Shown here: positions 24,476 through 35,867 of the stretch, piece by piece | Numbering within the stretch: position 1 is the stretch's first letter | Layout of the letters: each line of letters opens with the position of its first letter | Assembly: GCF_002776525.5 (NCBI RefSeq) | Contig: NC_045441.1 | Span: 90,543,298-90,607,297 of the forward strand | DNA: 64,000 nucleotides | Direction: 5' to 3' | DNA from: Piliocolobus tephrosceles | Taxonomy: Eukaryota > Chordata > Mammalia > Primates > Cercopithecidae | Notes under the pieces: model-generated | Told to the model about the DNA's origin: nothing | Seen by the model: the letters and a program-made list of their open reading frames with translations, nothing else | The model's database searches: none | Made by a program: the position numbers and the translations under genes

Positions 24476-24894
24476 AAAAGTGTGTAAGTAAATTTACGGT
24501 ACCTGTCCTCACATTACAGATAATCTAGTGAGTGAAGTGAAAAAAAAAAATAGAACTTGTGAATATGTAATTAAGTTTGTAAGGATTGTAAACCAATAAT
24601 ATATGTCAATGCATAATCACTAACTGTGAGATGTGATATGAAATGGCAATATAGAATCAATGGTAAACTGACTATCTTCAGAGTTCACTGACCAGCCAAA
24701 GAGGCTTAAGGAAAAGAAACAAAGAACGTTTCATTCTAAAAACTTTTTTCAAGAAATAAATTAAATGATATTATGAAGAGTTTAACTAAGAAACACATAT
24801 ACACACTAACAAAAATCCTATTCAACTTTAATATGCCTGTTTAAATCTACCATGTATATGCAAATATTTCTAATGTTTACAAACATATAGTTTG
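24476..24894. other. Unclassified sequence
   Basis: No gene or repeat recognised. Confidence 0.4.
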
Positions 24895-25140
24895 TATCCT
24901 GCTTTTGTACTGATTATTTGTCAAATATGTTGGGTCAAGTTTCTGCAAATCCTCCTAATTGCATTTTGGTGGTTTCATAATATTTTGTGAAATGGCATAA
25001 TCTCTTATTGTTGGACATATAGGCTGGTTTTAATATTTTACAGTTATAAATTGTGATCCAATAAGATAGTTCTGCAGACTTTTCTTATTTTGAATTATTT
25101 TCTTTGGATCAACTACTAAAAGTGAAATTATGAGGCCCAA
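24895..25140 (-). repeat. Old L1M 3' fragment
   Basis: The reverse strand of an old LINE-1 3' end is suggested by TTATTGTTGGACATATAGGC followed by an ATTATAAATTGTG-like part. It is heavily diverged, and the family is inferred. Confidence 0.45.
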
Positions 25141-26076
25141 ATGTATGATTAATTTTTTCTGACCCAATTATTTTTTTCAAATTGAACTCATATTAACGTA
25201 CATTACAATGATGAAGACAATGTTTGATTTGTGTGAAAAATTCAAGCAGTATAAAACTGTATGAAGTAAAAATAAATTAAATATCCTAATTTCTTATCCT
25301 TCAGTAATTAATCATTTGATGTATATTCTTCCAGACTTTGTTTTAATAATTAGAAATTATACTCCATAATGTAGTCTATACACTTGATATAACAACATGC
25401 TTTGTTTTATTTACTGTCTTATAAACATCTGTTCATTAACTGTAGTCATAATTCAAACTTTTTAATGACTGTATAATATTTTTCTGTATGGTTGCGTTAC
25501 ACTTTGTTCATGAAAAATCCATCATTGATGGTCATTCAGGTTGTTTCCAAATTATTGTTATCATGTTTAAAGAAACAAGCATAATATGTGTTTTTTCAGA
25601 CTTGTCAAATTATTTCCTTTTAAAAAATTCCTAGAAATAAATTCACTGAATAAAAATTGCTGTGCACTCAGAATTTAAAACCTTTTTACCAAATTGTGCT
25701 TCAGAAATGTTCTAATTTATATCAACAGTATTTGGAATGTCTTTATCACTAGGCCTCTGCAATTGTCCTCAGTTTGATTGGTTGGTTAAAACTGTAATTC
25801 TTGGATTATTAATGAGGTAAAACATAGTTGCATTTGTCAAATATGTTTTTTAACCTTCTTAGTGGTGACTTTTGTCATACAGTGTAGGATTTTTATTTCT
25901 ATATTTTTATGTTAACAAATCTATCAGTCCTTCCCTTTCTAAAGTCTGACCTAGATTTCTTTTTACAAATACAGACTCTCCCTACATTAAGGTGCTAAAA
26001 ACAGTCTCCTGAAGTTTTCTTAAGTTTTTATTCTTTTGTACGTAAATCTAAACCTTTAATCGAACCGGAATATATT

Positions 26077-26132
26077 TGTGTGTGCGTGTGTGTGTGTGTG
26101 TGTGTGTGCGCGCACGTGTGTATGTGTGTATG
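26077..26132. repeat. (TG)n microsatellite
   Basis: TG repeat of about 56 bp with a CGCGCACG interruption near its end and TATG variants after it. Alternating purine-pyrimidine of this kind can adopt Z-DNA. Confidence 0.9.
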
Positions 26133-27237
26133 TAATATGGGAAGGGGTTAACTTCATTTGTTTGAATTTTTTATAGGTTTTCAATTATAATTTTATTATA
26201 TGTGAAGTTATTGCTACAATTTCTTTTTATGTCTGTTCATCTTTGTGTTTATTTTGACTTTTTCCTGCAGTAAAAAGGGCTTATTTGATTTGTTTTATTA
26301 TCTGATAGGCAGATACTTTGCATTATACCTCTAAAAATTAATTTTCTTGAATTAATTTAAAAAATAAAATACTATGTTAATTAGTTAAGGGTCACATCCT
26401 AATAGTGGAATTGTGATAACATGGAATTGTAATCATTATTTGCAAAAAAAACCTTACACCTTTGCTGATTAGGTCTCTCCATCCAGGCACAATATGAACC
26501 CAATAGTTCATCTTTCAGTTTGTTTTTGTCATTGAACTTTTCTCTCCTTTGGTCCTTTATATCTCACTTTTTTAGTTCTTTGGTTATTATCACCAAAATT
26601 ACCCTAACAAGCAATTTCAAATCAATTGAACCTTTATAGTGTATCTCTATAAACAAAGAATAATAATGAATTTAGAAAAAAATAGATGGCCAGAGTAACT
26701 GAAGATCTAGATTGCAGCATGTGAGGGGCATCTTTAGTTCTGCACCATAAAATTGGGATGTTGCCATAGGAAGGGGAGGAAGAGAGAGTAGGTAATCCAA
26801 AGCAAAAGATAGCCTCTATTTTAAGCTTATTATCATGATTATTAATGCAAATCAAATGAGGCATTTTAACTTGTGATAAGTTGGTTATTTCTTGTATTAA
26901 GTAAATCTATAATTTTCAAAATATTGCTTTAACAATTTTTTTGCATTCTTTCAATCATTGGAATATATTTCTGTCTTCTTGAATTCTCTAGGTATTCAGT
27001 AATATTATATGTAGGTACTACTGCTTATTTTGTCTCTTCCATATAAAATTCATGTTAATACATATTTTCTCGTCTTATTACATTATAGAATATAACCTAA
27101 TATAATGGTAATTGTCACATTTTTAAATTTCTAATTTTAACAGAAATGCCTCTAGTAGTTCATTATTCAACATGATTTCGTGCATATTTTTATATCAAGT
27201 ATACAGACTTTACATTATGGAATATAATCCCTAATTA

Positions 27238-27263
27238 TACACACACACACACACACACACACA
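27238..27263. repeat. (CA)n microsatellite
   Basis: Thirteen uninterrupted AC units. Confidence 0.95.
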
Positions 27264-27324
27264 AGTGCTTTTTACCATATTAATAAAGATTATTTCTATC
27301 ACTAGACTAGGATTATATTTTTTA

Positions 27325-27622
27325 TTCTTTTTTTTTTATTATTTATTTATTTTTTATTTTTTTGAGACGGAGTCTTGCTCTGTTCCCCGGCTGGAGTGTA
27401 GTGGCACAATCTCGGCTCACTGCAACCTCTACTTCGCGGGATCAAGCGATTCTCCTGCCTCAGCCTCCTGAGTAACTGAGACTACAGTCGTGCAACCATG
27501 CCCAGCTAATTTTGCATTTTTAGTAGAGATGGGGTTTCACCATGATGGCCAGGATGGTCTCGATCTCTTGACCTCGTGATCTGCCTGCCTCGGCCTCCCA
27601 AACTGCTGGGATTATAGGCATG
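27325..27622 (-). mobile_element. Alu, slightly 5'-truncated
   Basis: Minus-strand Alu with a T-rich tail at left. It ends at GGCATGAG, lacking the last 15 or so bases that would complete the Alu 5' end. Near-identical flanks AGGATTATATTTTT (from 27309) and AGGATTGTATTTTT (from 27623) look like the target duplication. Confidence 0.92.
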
Positions 27623-27968
27623 AGGATTGTATTTTTAAATTAGAATTGGATATTAAATTTTTTGAAATGTTGTTTGGGATCTATTGAGATCTAGTTGTTT
27701 TTATTGTTCAATAAAATGAGATATTATCATCAGATTGCTTTTGTTGAATTATCCATCTGCTCATGAAATAAAACATTTGTTATGATTATTATTTCAGTAG
27801 GAGCATTGGAATTGTTTATATTTTATCATTGCATTTGCATAGACAATTATAAGTAAGCTTTATACATAAATTTATTATAGCCATTTTGGTAGTTTTTGGT
27901 TTTGGAATTTCATTTGTCTTTGAATATAAACTAAGAATGTGCTTTCTATTTATCATTTTTCTGTATGC

Positions 27969-28194
27969 CAGGGTTTCTCAATGTTGGCACTTTTGATTAT
28001 GGGGTTGATAATTTTTTGCTGTAGGGGCTGTCCTATGTGTAACAAAATGTTGAGCAGCATATCTAGCCTGTACCTACTAGAAGCCATTAGGGACACCTAA
28101 CCCCACTTCCTGCCCAGTTGTAACAATCAAAAATGTTTTTCAGACGTTGACAAATGTCCTTTGGCAAACATTCACCTCCGGTTGAAATCCACTG
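27969..28194 (-). mobile_element. MER20 hAT-Charlie element
   Basis: A complete-looking 226-bp element. Its terminal repeats CAGGGTTTCTCAATG and GTTGAAATCCACTG are imperfect inverted copies. The 8-bp flanks (CTGTATGC and GTGTATGT) agree at 6 positions, as expected of an old hAT insertion. The interior follows MER20 throughout. Some MER20 copies are known to act as regulatory elements in placental-mammal endometrium; nothing here shows that this copy does. Confidence 0.8.
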
Positions 28195-28820
28195 GTGTAT
28201 GTTTTGGAAAGTTTAATGTTTTTTCAAAATTTATCTAGGGGACTATTTGAACTTGGTACCTTCTGTGGAGTGCATGGAGTTGTTAGCAAGTTCTGTGAAT
28301 TCTACAACTCAAATACTTAGTTAGACCACTTATACCAGATTCTTATCATTTCTGCCTGAACTATTTGATTTTATTGATTAATAAATTGTAACTAAGAAGT
28401 TTTAAATGCCACAATTCAAATTTACCTTTCAATATTAAAATATTAACCCAAATAGTTATCTATAGAGGAGAGCCACAAGTCGCTATCCAAGTTTGCTTTA
28501 CTTTGTAGATAATCAGGGGATAATTATCAAAATTTCAGAAGCTTTAAAACTAGAATTCATAAGTAAAACGCTGAGTGAGCAAATCAAGGTTGAAAGGGGT
28601 TTATAAAGTGAAAGGAAGAATTTCAGTAAATGTGGTAGGAACATTTGTAAAGTCCTTCGTTCAAAAATTCCAAGCATCAGCTGTGGTTTAGTGCTAAAGT
28701 GAGCAGCAAAGAGGTTGATGGTAACTGAAAGGAAAGAACATTCAGATAACATGAACCATGTAAAGGTCTTTTGTGAATATTTTGGGAATGTAACACCATG
28801 CTAATATAAAAATAGTTATA

Positions 28821-28870
28821 TAGTATACTTGTATTATTGAGTATGTAGTATACTTATATTATTGAGTATA
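28821..28870. repeat. 25-bp tandem duplication
   Basis: TAGTATACTTGTATTATTGA plus 5 bases at 28821-28845 is repeated at 28846-28870 with two changes. Confidence 0.9.
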
Positions 28871-29755
28871 CCACTGATAGATATTATTTATAATTAAAAC
28901 AAATTTTAACTGTTATAGTTAACTGTTACAGTACAAAGAATCCCTTAACTATTTGCATAAAAAAGTAAGTGTGATATATTTAATAGAAGCACCATGCAGA
29001 TAAGTAGTAATGCCTAGGACCTTCATCTGGCCCTGTCTGCTGGTTGACTTTGGGGGACGAGAGTCTTTTGTCAACTAGCAGGGGTCTGGCACATCCACTC
29101 AAGAGATAGAACAGAAACAATGGTAAAAGGCAGTGTCAGACTAATAGGCAAATCTAGCCACAAGGTTCATTTTGAAATATACACAAGCTTGCTGTCTAAA
29201 GCCAGTAACAGTATCAGTTACTCTGCTAGGGTTTAGGGACGAGGCAGCACATGTACTGATATGGCAAAATATAAAGCAGGAACTTCTGCATAGGTATTAA
29301 TAGGCAAAGATCAAGTCATCAGAATAAAGATTCAAGTGAGAATAAGGTAAAAGCTGTTATTAGAACATAGTTATGGGTCATTGCAGGGGTGACTTATGTT
29401 TAGTCCCACAGTTAGCTAGAGCTCTAAGTATCCCACTAGGATTTAGGGAAATGTTCAGTCTGCAGGTGGTTTTCAAGGAATTCCAGCTGTGTGGCATGCA
29501 GGGCTTCAGCCTTGAGAATTTTACTTGATTGTGAATTCACTGTAAGCCTACTTGGGATGTCAAAAAATGTAATGTAAGTTTTATTTTTATATAGTAATAT
29601 AACACCAGAATCAAAGAGGGTGGTCTAAAAATGGTATATTGTGCTTAGTTCTGGATATGAAATTTTATGAGACAAAATGACATACAGTTTCAGGACAAAT
29701 TTAATCACCTGAGGAGCCAGGTTTGTAATGTAAAGGAGTGAAGTGGACCCAGAAT

Positions 29756-29816
29756 TAAAAAGAGAAAAAGACAGAGAAAGGAAGAAAAAGAAAGAGAAAG
29801 AAAAACAAAGAAAGAA
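29756..29816. repeat. Purine-rich (GAAA)n-like tract
   Basis: About 60 bp of almost only A and G, with GAAA and GGAA units and two or three C interruptions. Confidence 0.8.
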
Positions 29817-30075
29817 CGGCAAGATACTAAATGACAACTGCTGCTTGGCCTTCCTTAGTGGGGAAAAGGCAGCAAGGACTGGTGAAATGTGTGGTGGACT
29901 GGGTATTGCCCTAGTTATGGGGCAACTACTCCAATATACATGGGGACTTCATTCTTGGAACCCTTAGATACTTACAAAAATGTGGTAAACATGCATTCTT
30001 GTGTAGTATCTTGTGACTTTTAATCTTGCTAAGTGATTTTTTTTTTTTTAACTCTGTGTGGGCCAAGAGAAATAT

Positions 30076-31043
30076 ATTTTTTTTAATTATGCTTTAAGTT
30101 CTAGGGTACATGTGCACAGTGTGCAGGTTTGTTACATATGTATACATGTGCCATGTTGGTGTGCTGCACCCATCAACTCGTCAGCACCCATCAACTCGTC
30201 ATTTACATCAGGTATAACTCCCAGTGCCAACCCTCCCCTTTGCCCCCTCCCCACAATAGGCCCCAGTGTGTGATGTTCCCCTTCCCGTGTCCAAGTGATC
30301 CATGTACCTACAAAGGACACGAACTCATCCTTTTTTATGGCTGCATAGTATTCCATGGTGTATTGGTGCCACATTTTCTTAATCCAGTCCATCACTGATG
30401 GACATTTGGGTTGATTCCAAGTCTTTGCTATTGTGAATAGTGCCACAATAAACTTACATGTGCATGTGTCTTTATAGCAGCATGATTTATAATCCTTTGG
30501 GTATATACCCAGTAATGGGATGGCTGGGTCATGTGGTATTTCTAGTTCTACATCCTTGAGGAATCGCCACACTGTTTTCCACAATGGTTGAACTAGTTTA
30601 CAATCCCACCAACAGTGTAAAAGTGTTCCTATTTCTCCACATCCTCTACAGCACCTGTTGTTTCCTGACTTTTTAATGATTGCAATTCTAACTGGTGTGA
30701 GATGGTATCTCATTGTGGTTTTGATTTGCATTTCTCTGATGGTGAGTGATGATGAGCATTTTTTCATGTATCTGTTGGCTGTATGAATGCCTTCTTTTGA
30801 GAAATGTCTGTTCATATCCTTTGCCCACTTTTTGATGGGGTTGTTTGTTTTTTTCTTATAAATTTGTTTGAGTTCTTTGTAGGTTCTGGATACTAGCCCT
30901 TTGTCAGATGAGCAGATTGCAAAAATTTTCTCCCATTCTGTAGGTTGCCTGTTCACTCTGATGGTAGTTTCTTTTGCTGTGCAGAAGCTCTTTAGTTTAA
31001 TTAGATCCCATCTGTCAATTTTGGCTTTTGTTGCCATTGCTTT
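30076..31043 (-). mobile_element. 5'-truncated L1, Old World monkey type
   Basis: A 968-bp L1 3' end on the minus strand with an exact 9-bp target duplication GAGAAATAT (30067-30075 and 31044-31052). The 3' UTR holds an 18-bp tandem duplication GCACCCATCAACTCGTCA (30166-30183 and 30184-30201), shared with the copy at 43086. About 85 bp around the ORF2 stop are deleted near 30298. The sequence is little decayed, so the insertion is fairly young. Confidence 0.92.
30132..31043 (-). pseudogene. L1 ORF2 C-terminal fragment, open frame
   Basis: One frame stays open from flanking DNA (the first Met of the open frame lies at 31112) through the L1 ORF2 C terminus and on into the 3' UTR, 326 codons in all. 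The recognisable part starts near AMATKAKIDRWDLIKLKSFC. It includes the cysteine-rich C-terminal segment with CCRGCGEIGTLLHCWWDC. A deletion removed the normal ORF2 stop, so the frame reads on through GEHHTLGP. The 18-bp duplication adds the repeated DELMGA. Endonuclease and reverse transcriptase domains are absent, so no retrotransposition function is expected. Confidence 0.85.
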
Positions 31044-31059
31044 GAGAAATATTTTGTAA

Positions 31060-31941
31060 GCATAGGCCACCAATCTGGAACTATTCCTCAGAGTAGCAGG
31101 TAGAAAATGCAAGTCATGACTTTCCCCTCAAGAAGAAATACTATAGGAATATTTAGCTCAGAGAAACAATGGGATATAATATACCTCAAATATTTCTAGG
31201 GCTGTCATGTGGCAAAGATACTGGTACTTATCAAATAGCAGAATTAGGACTAATGAAGGCTATTGAGATACAATTTCTAATACTTCAGCAGTTTAAGATG
31301 GAAGAGAACAATTATAAGACACATACAAGTAGAGAGTACAGAAATACCAGAGAGACTTGTTCAGGGCAGTGTTGTACTTGGTTGGCAAACATTTATTATT
31401 GAAGGAATGAATTAAGGCACACCTCTCTAGGACATTGAATTCAGTTTTCCATACTTTAAAGTTGTACAGCTTTAAGTTGATTGATAACAGTACTATTCCT
31501 GGAATGTAAATAATTGGACTATTTTTAATATGTACTCCTCATCACTATCTTTTATTCAATATCAATGTACAAAGGATATTTGCTACTTCCAAACATATTT
31601 CTTATATTGATATCATTTTTAAAAAATATCTATTATCTTTTTTGCTTTGATTTTCTTTGACCATGTAATCATGAGTTTGCGATTTGGTTCATATTTCAAA
31701 GACAGTTCACAAATGGGAAGCATCATGAGCCTGTGGTGGAAATTACAGGATTTGAAAGCTGATAGAGGTTAAAATTATGAGTCCTCCACTTAGTACTTGA
31801 GTAAATTGAAAATTTATATGTCCCTTAGTTTTCTTGTCTAGAAAAAATATTTTCTGAAAATTTTCTTCTGAATCTATGCTTAATTTCACATCTATAATAT
31901 GATGCACATGTCTACTACAAGGGTTTAAAAATATGTAAATT
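31060..31941. other. Unclassified sequence
   Basis: No gene or repeat recognised. Confidence 0.4.
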
Positions 31942-32249
31942 GGCCAGGTGCAGTGGCTCAAGCCTATAATCCCAGTACTTTGGGAGGCCGAGACGGGCGG
32001 ATCACGAGTTCAGGAGATCGAGACCATCCTGGCTAACAGGGTGAAACCCCGTCTCTACTAAAAAAATACAAAAAACTAGCCGGGTGAGGTAGCGGGTGCC
32101 TGTAGTCCCAGCTACTCGGGAGGCTGAGGCAGGAGAATGGCGTAAACCCGGAAGGCGGAGCTTGCAGTGAGTTGAGATTTGGCCACTGCACTCCAGCCTG
32201 GGCGACAGAGTGAGACTCCATCTCAAAAAATAAAATTAAATTAAAATTA
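31942..32249 (+). mobile_element. AluY, Old World monkey (AluYR-like) subtype
   Basis: Full-length AluY with an AAATTAAAA-rich tail. A 13-bp target duplication AAATATGTAAATT (31929-31941) matches 32250-32262 at 12 of 13. It has AAAAACTAGCCGGGTGAGG, GGCGTAAACCCGG and GAGTTGAGATTTGGCCACTG instead of the human AluY forms. I recall these changes from cercopithecid AluYR copies. Confidence 0.92.
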
Positions 32250-32269
32250 AAATATGTAAGTTAATTGAT

Positions 32270-32557
32270 GTAAAATGGTTAGCCCATTTTTGCCTTAGAG
32301 TTTGCAGTATACATTTACCAGTAATCCAAAATCAGCTTCAAATAAAACTATATTGTTTCATGGGTAATGCAAGTACCTTATAACAGGATCTTCCTAATTC
32401 TTTCCTCCCATCCCTTATAATCTTGCTGTCATTAATTTTACTTATCCAAAAGCTATAATGGTCAAGTACATTGTTAGTATTTTGGACAATATGTTATCTG
32501 TTAAATTGATTAAGAATGAGAAAAATAAAAGATTTTGTACTACCTTCACTTACTCCT
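32270..32557. other. Unclassified sequence
   Basis: No gene or repeat recognised. Confidence 0.4.
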
Positions 32558-32693
32558 TCTCTAATGCTCTTCCTTTATATAGCTTTGAGTTTCTCTAATA
32601 GTTCCTTTATATAACTTATAAAGCTTTCTCTAATGCTTCCTTTATACAGCTTTCAGTGTCTTGAATGTTCTTCCTTTATATAGCTTTGAGTTT
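32558..32693. repeat. Four-copy tandem repeat, unit about 34 bp
   Basis: Four units follow the pattern CTCTAATG-CTTCCTTTATA-AGCTTT. Copies start at about 32558, 32593, 32628 and 32660, each 32 to 35 bp long. Copies 1 and 4 are the most alike, sharing CTTCCTTTATATAGCTTTGA. Confidence 0.8.
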
Positions 32694-32699
32694 CTATAT

Positions 32700-34021
32700 A
32701 ATTTATTTCTCTCTGAAGAACTTCTCTTAACATTTCTTGCAAAGCAGATCTACCACTGACAAATTCCATCCATTTGTTTGTCTGAGAGAGTCTTTATTTC
32801 TCTTTTACTTTTGAAGGGTAATTTTGCTAGATAAAATATTTTATGTTGACGGTGCTTTTAAAAAAATACTTTAAATATTTCTTTCCATGTTCTTTTTCTT
32901 TGGATGCTTTCTGAGGTTTCTGAATATAATTGTAATTCTAATCCCTATTCCTCAGTAGGTAATATAGTATTTTTTCCCCTCTGGCTTCTTTAAGACTTTC
33001 TCTTTGTCTTTGATTTTCTATAGTTGGAATATTGTGTACTTAGGTATAGAATTTTTGATATTTGTTCTGCTTGGTGTTTTCTTAGCTTTCTACATCTATG
33101 GCTTGGTGTCATTAATTTTGGAAAATTCTCAGCCATGACTACTTGAAAATTTTTTTCTTTTTACTCTTCTCTCTGGTATTTCCATTATACATATATTATG
33201 CCTTTTGTATTTATCTCAGTAATTGGAAATTCTATTCTATCTTTTTCATTAATTTTTTCTCTTTACATTTCAGTTTTAGAGGTTTCTATTGACACACATT
33301 CGAGGTTACTGATTTGCTCTACAACTGTGTCCAGTCTATTGATGAATCCATCAAAGGGACTCTTCATTTCTAGCATTTTCTTTTGATCCTTTCTTAGAAT
33401 TGCTATCTCTTTGTTTATGGTACCCATTGTTTTGTATACTGCTTACTTTTCCATTAGAATCATTAGCATATTAATCATAAGTATTTTAAATTCCCAATGT
33501 GATCATTCTAAAACCTTTGCTAGATCTGGTTTTCATTCTGATGCTTGCTTTGCCTCATCAGAGTGTAATTTTTGCCCTTTAGCATGCCTTGTGATTTTTC
33601 ATTGAAAGCAAGACATGATTACCTGCCAAAAGGAACTGATATAGAAAGGTCTTTAGTGTGAATTTTATGTTTTTCTTTCTGGGGTTTAGGCCATGTTCAG
33701 TTTGCTGTAGCTTTGGTGTCAGAAACTAACATTTTATTTAATGTCCATGATTTTGCTTGCCCTGCGATTCTCAGGTTTTCCTAGAGACTACATAAATAGG
33801 GTCTGGAACTTATATTTCTTTTAGCTACATTCCTGTTATATAGTCGTGCTATCTATGTGTTGGTAAGGTAGGTGGGGAGGTGTTCTACAAACCTGTGATT
33901 AGGTCTCAGTCTTTTAGTGAGCCTGAGTTGGGATTTCCCTTCTCTCTGTTTGATTAGGGTCTGGCAAAACCCCAGTTATTCTCTGATGAAATGGTTTCCT
34001 TGGGGCCAGGACTTTTTAAAA
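32700..34021 (-). repeat. Old L1-lineage sequence, antisense
   Basis: A long diverged block recalls antisense sequence of old mammalian L1 (L1M) elements, for example GAGAGTCTTTATTTCTCTTT, TTGGAAAATTCTCAGCCATG and the GCCTTGTGATTTTTCATTG part in order. It carries no intact frame; the recognition is by overall wording and the subfamily is unknown. It appears to resume at 34498-34970 after a younger L1 insertion. Confidence 0.5.
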
Positions 34022-34497
34022 ATTGATATACAATAGCTATAATAGTTGTATATATTTATGAGGTTCATGTGATATTTTGGTACATGCATACAATGTGCAA
34101 CTATCAAATAAGGGTAACTGGGATATCCATCACCTCAGATGTTTATAATTTACTTGTGTTGAGAACATTCCAAATCTTCTCTTCTAGCTATTTGGACATA
34201 TACAACACATTATTTTTAACTATAGTTGTTCTACTGTGCTGTCAAAGATTAGAACATATTTCTTCTATCTAATTGTACTTTTGTACCCGTTAACCTCCAT
34301 ACTCCTTTACCCCCTATACTCCCTAGTGTCTGATAACCACCATTCTACTCTTTATTTTCATGAGATCAATTCTTTTAGTTCCTACATATGAATGAGAAAA
34401 CATGATATTTATCTTTCTGTGCCTGGCTTATTTCACTTAACATAATGTCCTCCAGTTCAATCCATGTTGCAGAAAATGACATGATTTTATTTTTATA
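34022..34497 (-). mobile_element. L1PB/L1MA 3' UTR fragment
   Basis: Minus-strand L1 3' end with the same 3' UTR type as 6085-6997, e.g. GTGCCTGGCTTATTTCACTT and TCTTCTCTTCTAGCTATTTG. It is 5'-truncated in the 3' UTR and contains no ORF2. Confidence 0.8.
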
Positions 34498-34970
34498 GCT
34501 TTTTGATGAGAACTGAGAGCTCAGAGTATATTCCAAAATAGTTGCTTTTTCCCGTCACCCTGCTGGAAACAAGAGGTAATTTTTCTTAAATCTTTAAAGC
34601 TAGAACCTGACTGGGAATCTGCAGGTAAAACTCATAAAAATGTAAAGGTCTTTACTAAGACTTTGACACCTCAGAGTTTTTAACTGTCAAATTAGTTTAC
34701 ATTGTACCTCCAGCAATTCATCATTTCTAGCTTAACATGTTCATTCTGATACTGATGCCAGTTGCAGGGTTCTGTTCCTGGGCTTCCACTTCAGGTAAGC
34801 TGTTATTCTCTGAATCTACTTCTCCATCTTTCCAGTTTTCAAGGGGTAGTTCGACTTGTGACTTCAATTGTCTGATTGAGCTAAGAACTGTTGATTTTCA
34901 GTTTGTTCAACTTCTTTCATATTTGGATGATAACGATGACTTCCAAGTTCTTTATATGTTGGACTAGAAA
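34498..34970 (-). repeat. Probable continuation of the old L1-lineage block
   Basis: AT-rich, with AACTGAGAGCTCAGAGTATA at its start. It is placed here only because it follows the nested L1 and matches the style of 32700-34021. Confidence 0.3.
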
Positions 34971-35013
34971 TCAGAAGTCAAATGACCCATATTAACAATA
35001 AGTATTGTGTCTC

Positions 35014-35062
35014 TCTATACATATACATATATATATACATATACACATATACATATACAAGA
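35014..35062. repeat. (TA/CA)n simple repeat
   Basis: An ACATAT/ATATAC repeat just upstream of the long L1. Confidence 0.85.
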
Positions 35063-35325
35063 TTATTATTGGTACTTGTTATTTTAGCCTGTTGTTACTT
35101 TAAAGAAAATTCTTGGGATCCGTTCCAAGAAGGCCAAATAAGAACAACTTCAGTCTGCAGCTCCCAGCATGATCGACACAGAAGATGGATGATTTCTGCA
35201 TTTCCAATTGAGGTACCTGCTTCATCTCATTGGGACTGGCTGGACAGTGGATGCAGCCCACGGAGGGCGAGCAGAAGTAGAGCAGGGCATCGCCTCACCT
35301 GGGAAGTGCAAGGGGTCAGGGAATT

Positions 35326-35550
35326 TCACTTTCCTAGCCAAAGAAAGCTGTGACTGTACCTGGAAAAACAGGACACTTCTGCCCAAATACTGCACTTTTC
35401 CCACAGTATTAGCAACCTGCAGACAAGGAGATTCTCTCCTGTGCCGGCCTCGGTGGGTCCCATGCCTATGGAGCCTTGCTCACTACTAGTACAGCAGTCT
35501 GAGATCAAACTGCAAGGCAGCAGTCTGGCTGCAGGAGGGGTGTCTGTCAT
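35326..35550 (-). CDS. ORF0: L1 ORF0-like antisense open reading frame
   Basis: On the minus strand in the L1 5' UTR, a frame starting MTDTPPAARLLPCSLISDCC runs 74 codons to a stop. The whole open stretch, from an upstream Met at 35622, is 98 codons. Its position, length and the segment LPCSLISDCC agree with primate L1 ORF0, a roughly 71-residue antisense protein. The start chosen is the Met aligned with the ORF0 start. ORF0p is reported to localise to the nucleus and raise L1 mobility, and ORF0 can splice into nearby exons. Here the frame has stayed open while ORF1 and ORF2 decayed, which may be chance at this length. Expression is unknown. Confidence 0.5.
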   Translation of the reverse strand: MTDTPPAARLLPCSLISDCCTSSEQGSIGMGPTEAGTGENLLVCRLLILWEKCSIWAEVSCFSRYSHSFLWLGK

Positions 35551-35867
35551 TGCTGAGGTTTGAGTAGATAAACAAAGAAGCCAGGAAGCTCGAACTGGGT
35601 GAAGCCCACCGCAGCTCAGCAAGGCCTACTACTTCTATAGACTCCACCTCTGTGGGCAGGGTATAGCTGAGCAAAAGGCAGCAGACAACTTCTGCAGACT
35701 TCAACGTCCCTGTCTGACAGCTCTGAAGAGAGCAGTGGTTCTCCAAGCGTGGCATTTGAGCTCTGAGAATGAAGAGACTGCCTTCTCAAGTGGGTCCCTG
35801 ACCCCCATGTAGCCTAACTGGCAGACACCTCCCAGTAGGGGCCTACAGACACCTCATATAGGCGAGT

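Larger units (their letters stand above)
25200..27960 (-). repeat. Old L1M remnants, antisense
   Basis: Scattered blocks follow the reverse strand of an old L1 in the right order. They are GGTCATTCAGGTTGTTTCCA near 25530, an ACCAAATTGTGCTTCAGAAA block near 25690, a CTAAACCTTTAATCGAACCG block near 26050 and a GGGATCTATTGAGATCTAGT block near 27678. Between them are microsatellites, an Alu and unrecognised sequence (notably 26170-27230). It is probably one decayed element, possibly several. Confidence 0.5.
28195..30060. other. Unclassified sequence
   Basis: No gene or transposon recognised. It includes a 25-bp tandem duplication (28821-28870) and a purine-rich tract (29756-29816). Confidence 0.4.
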
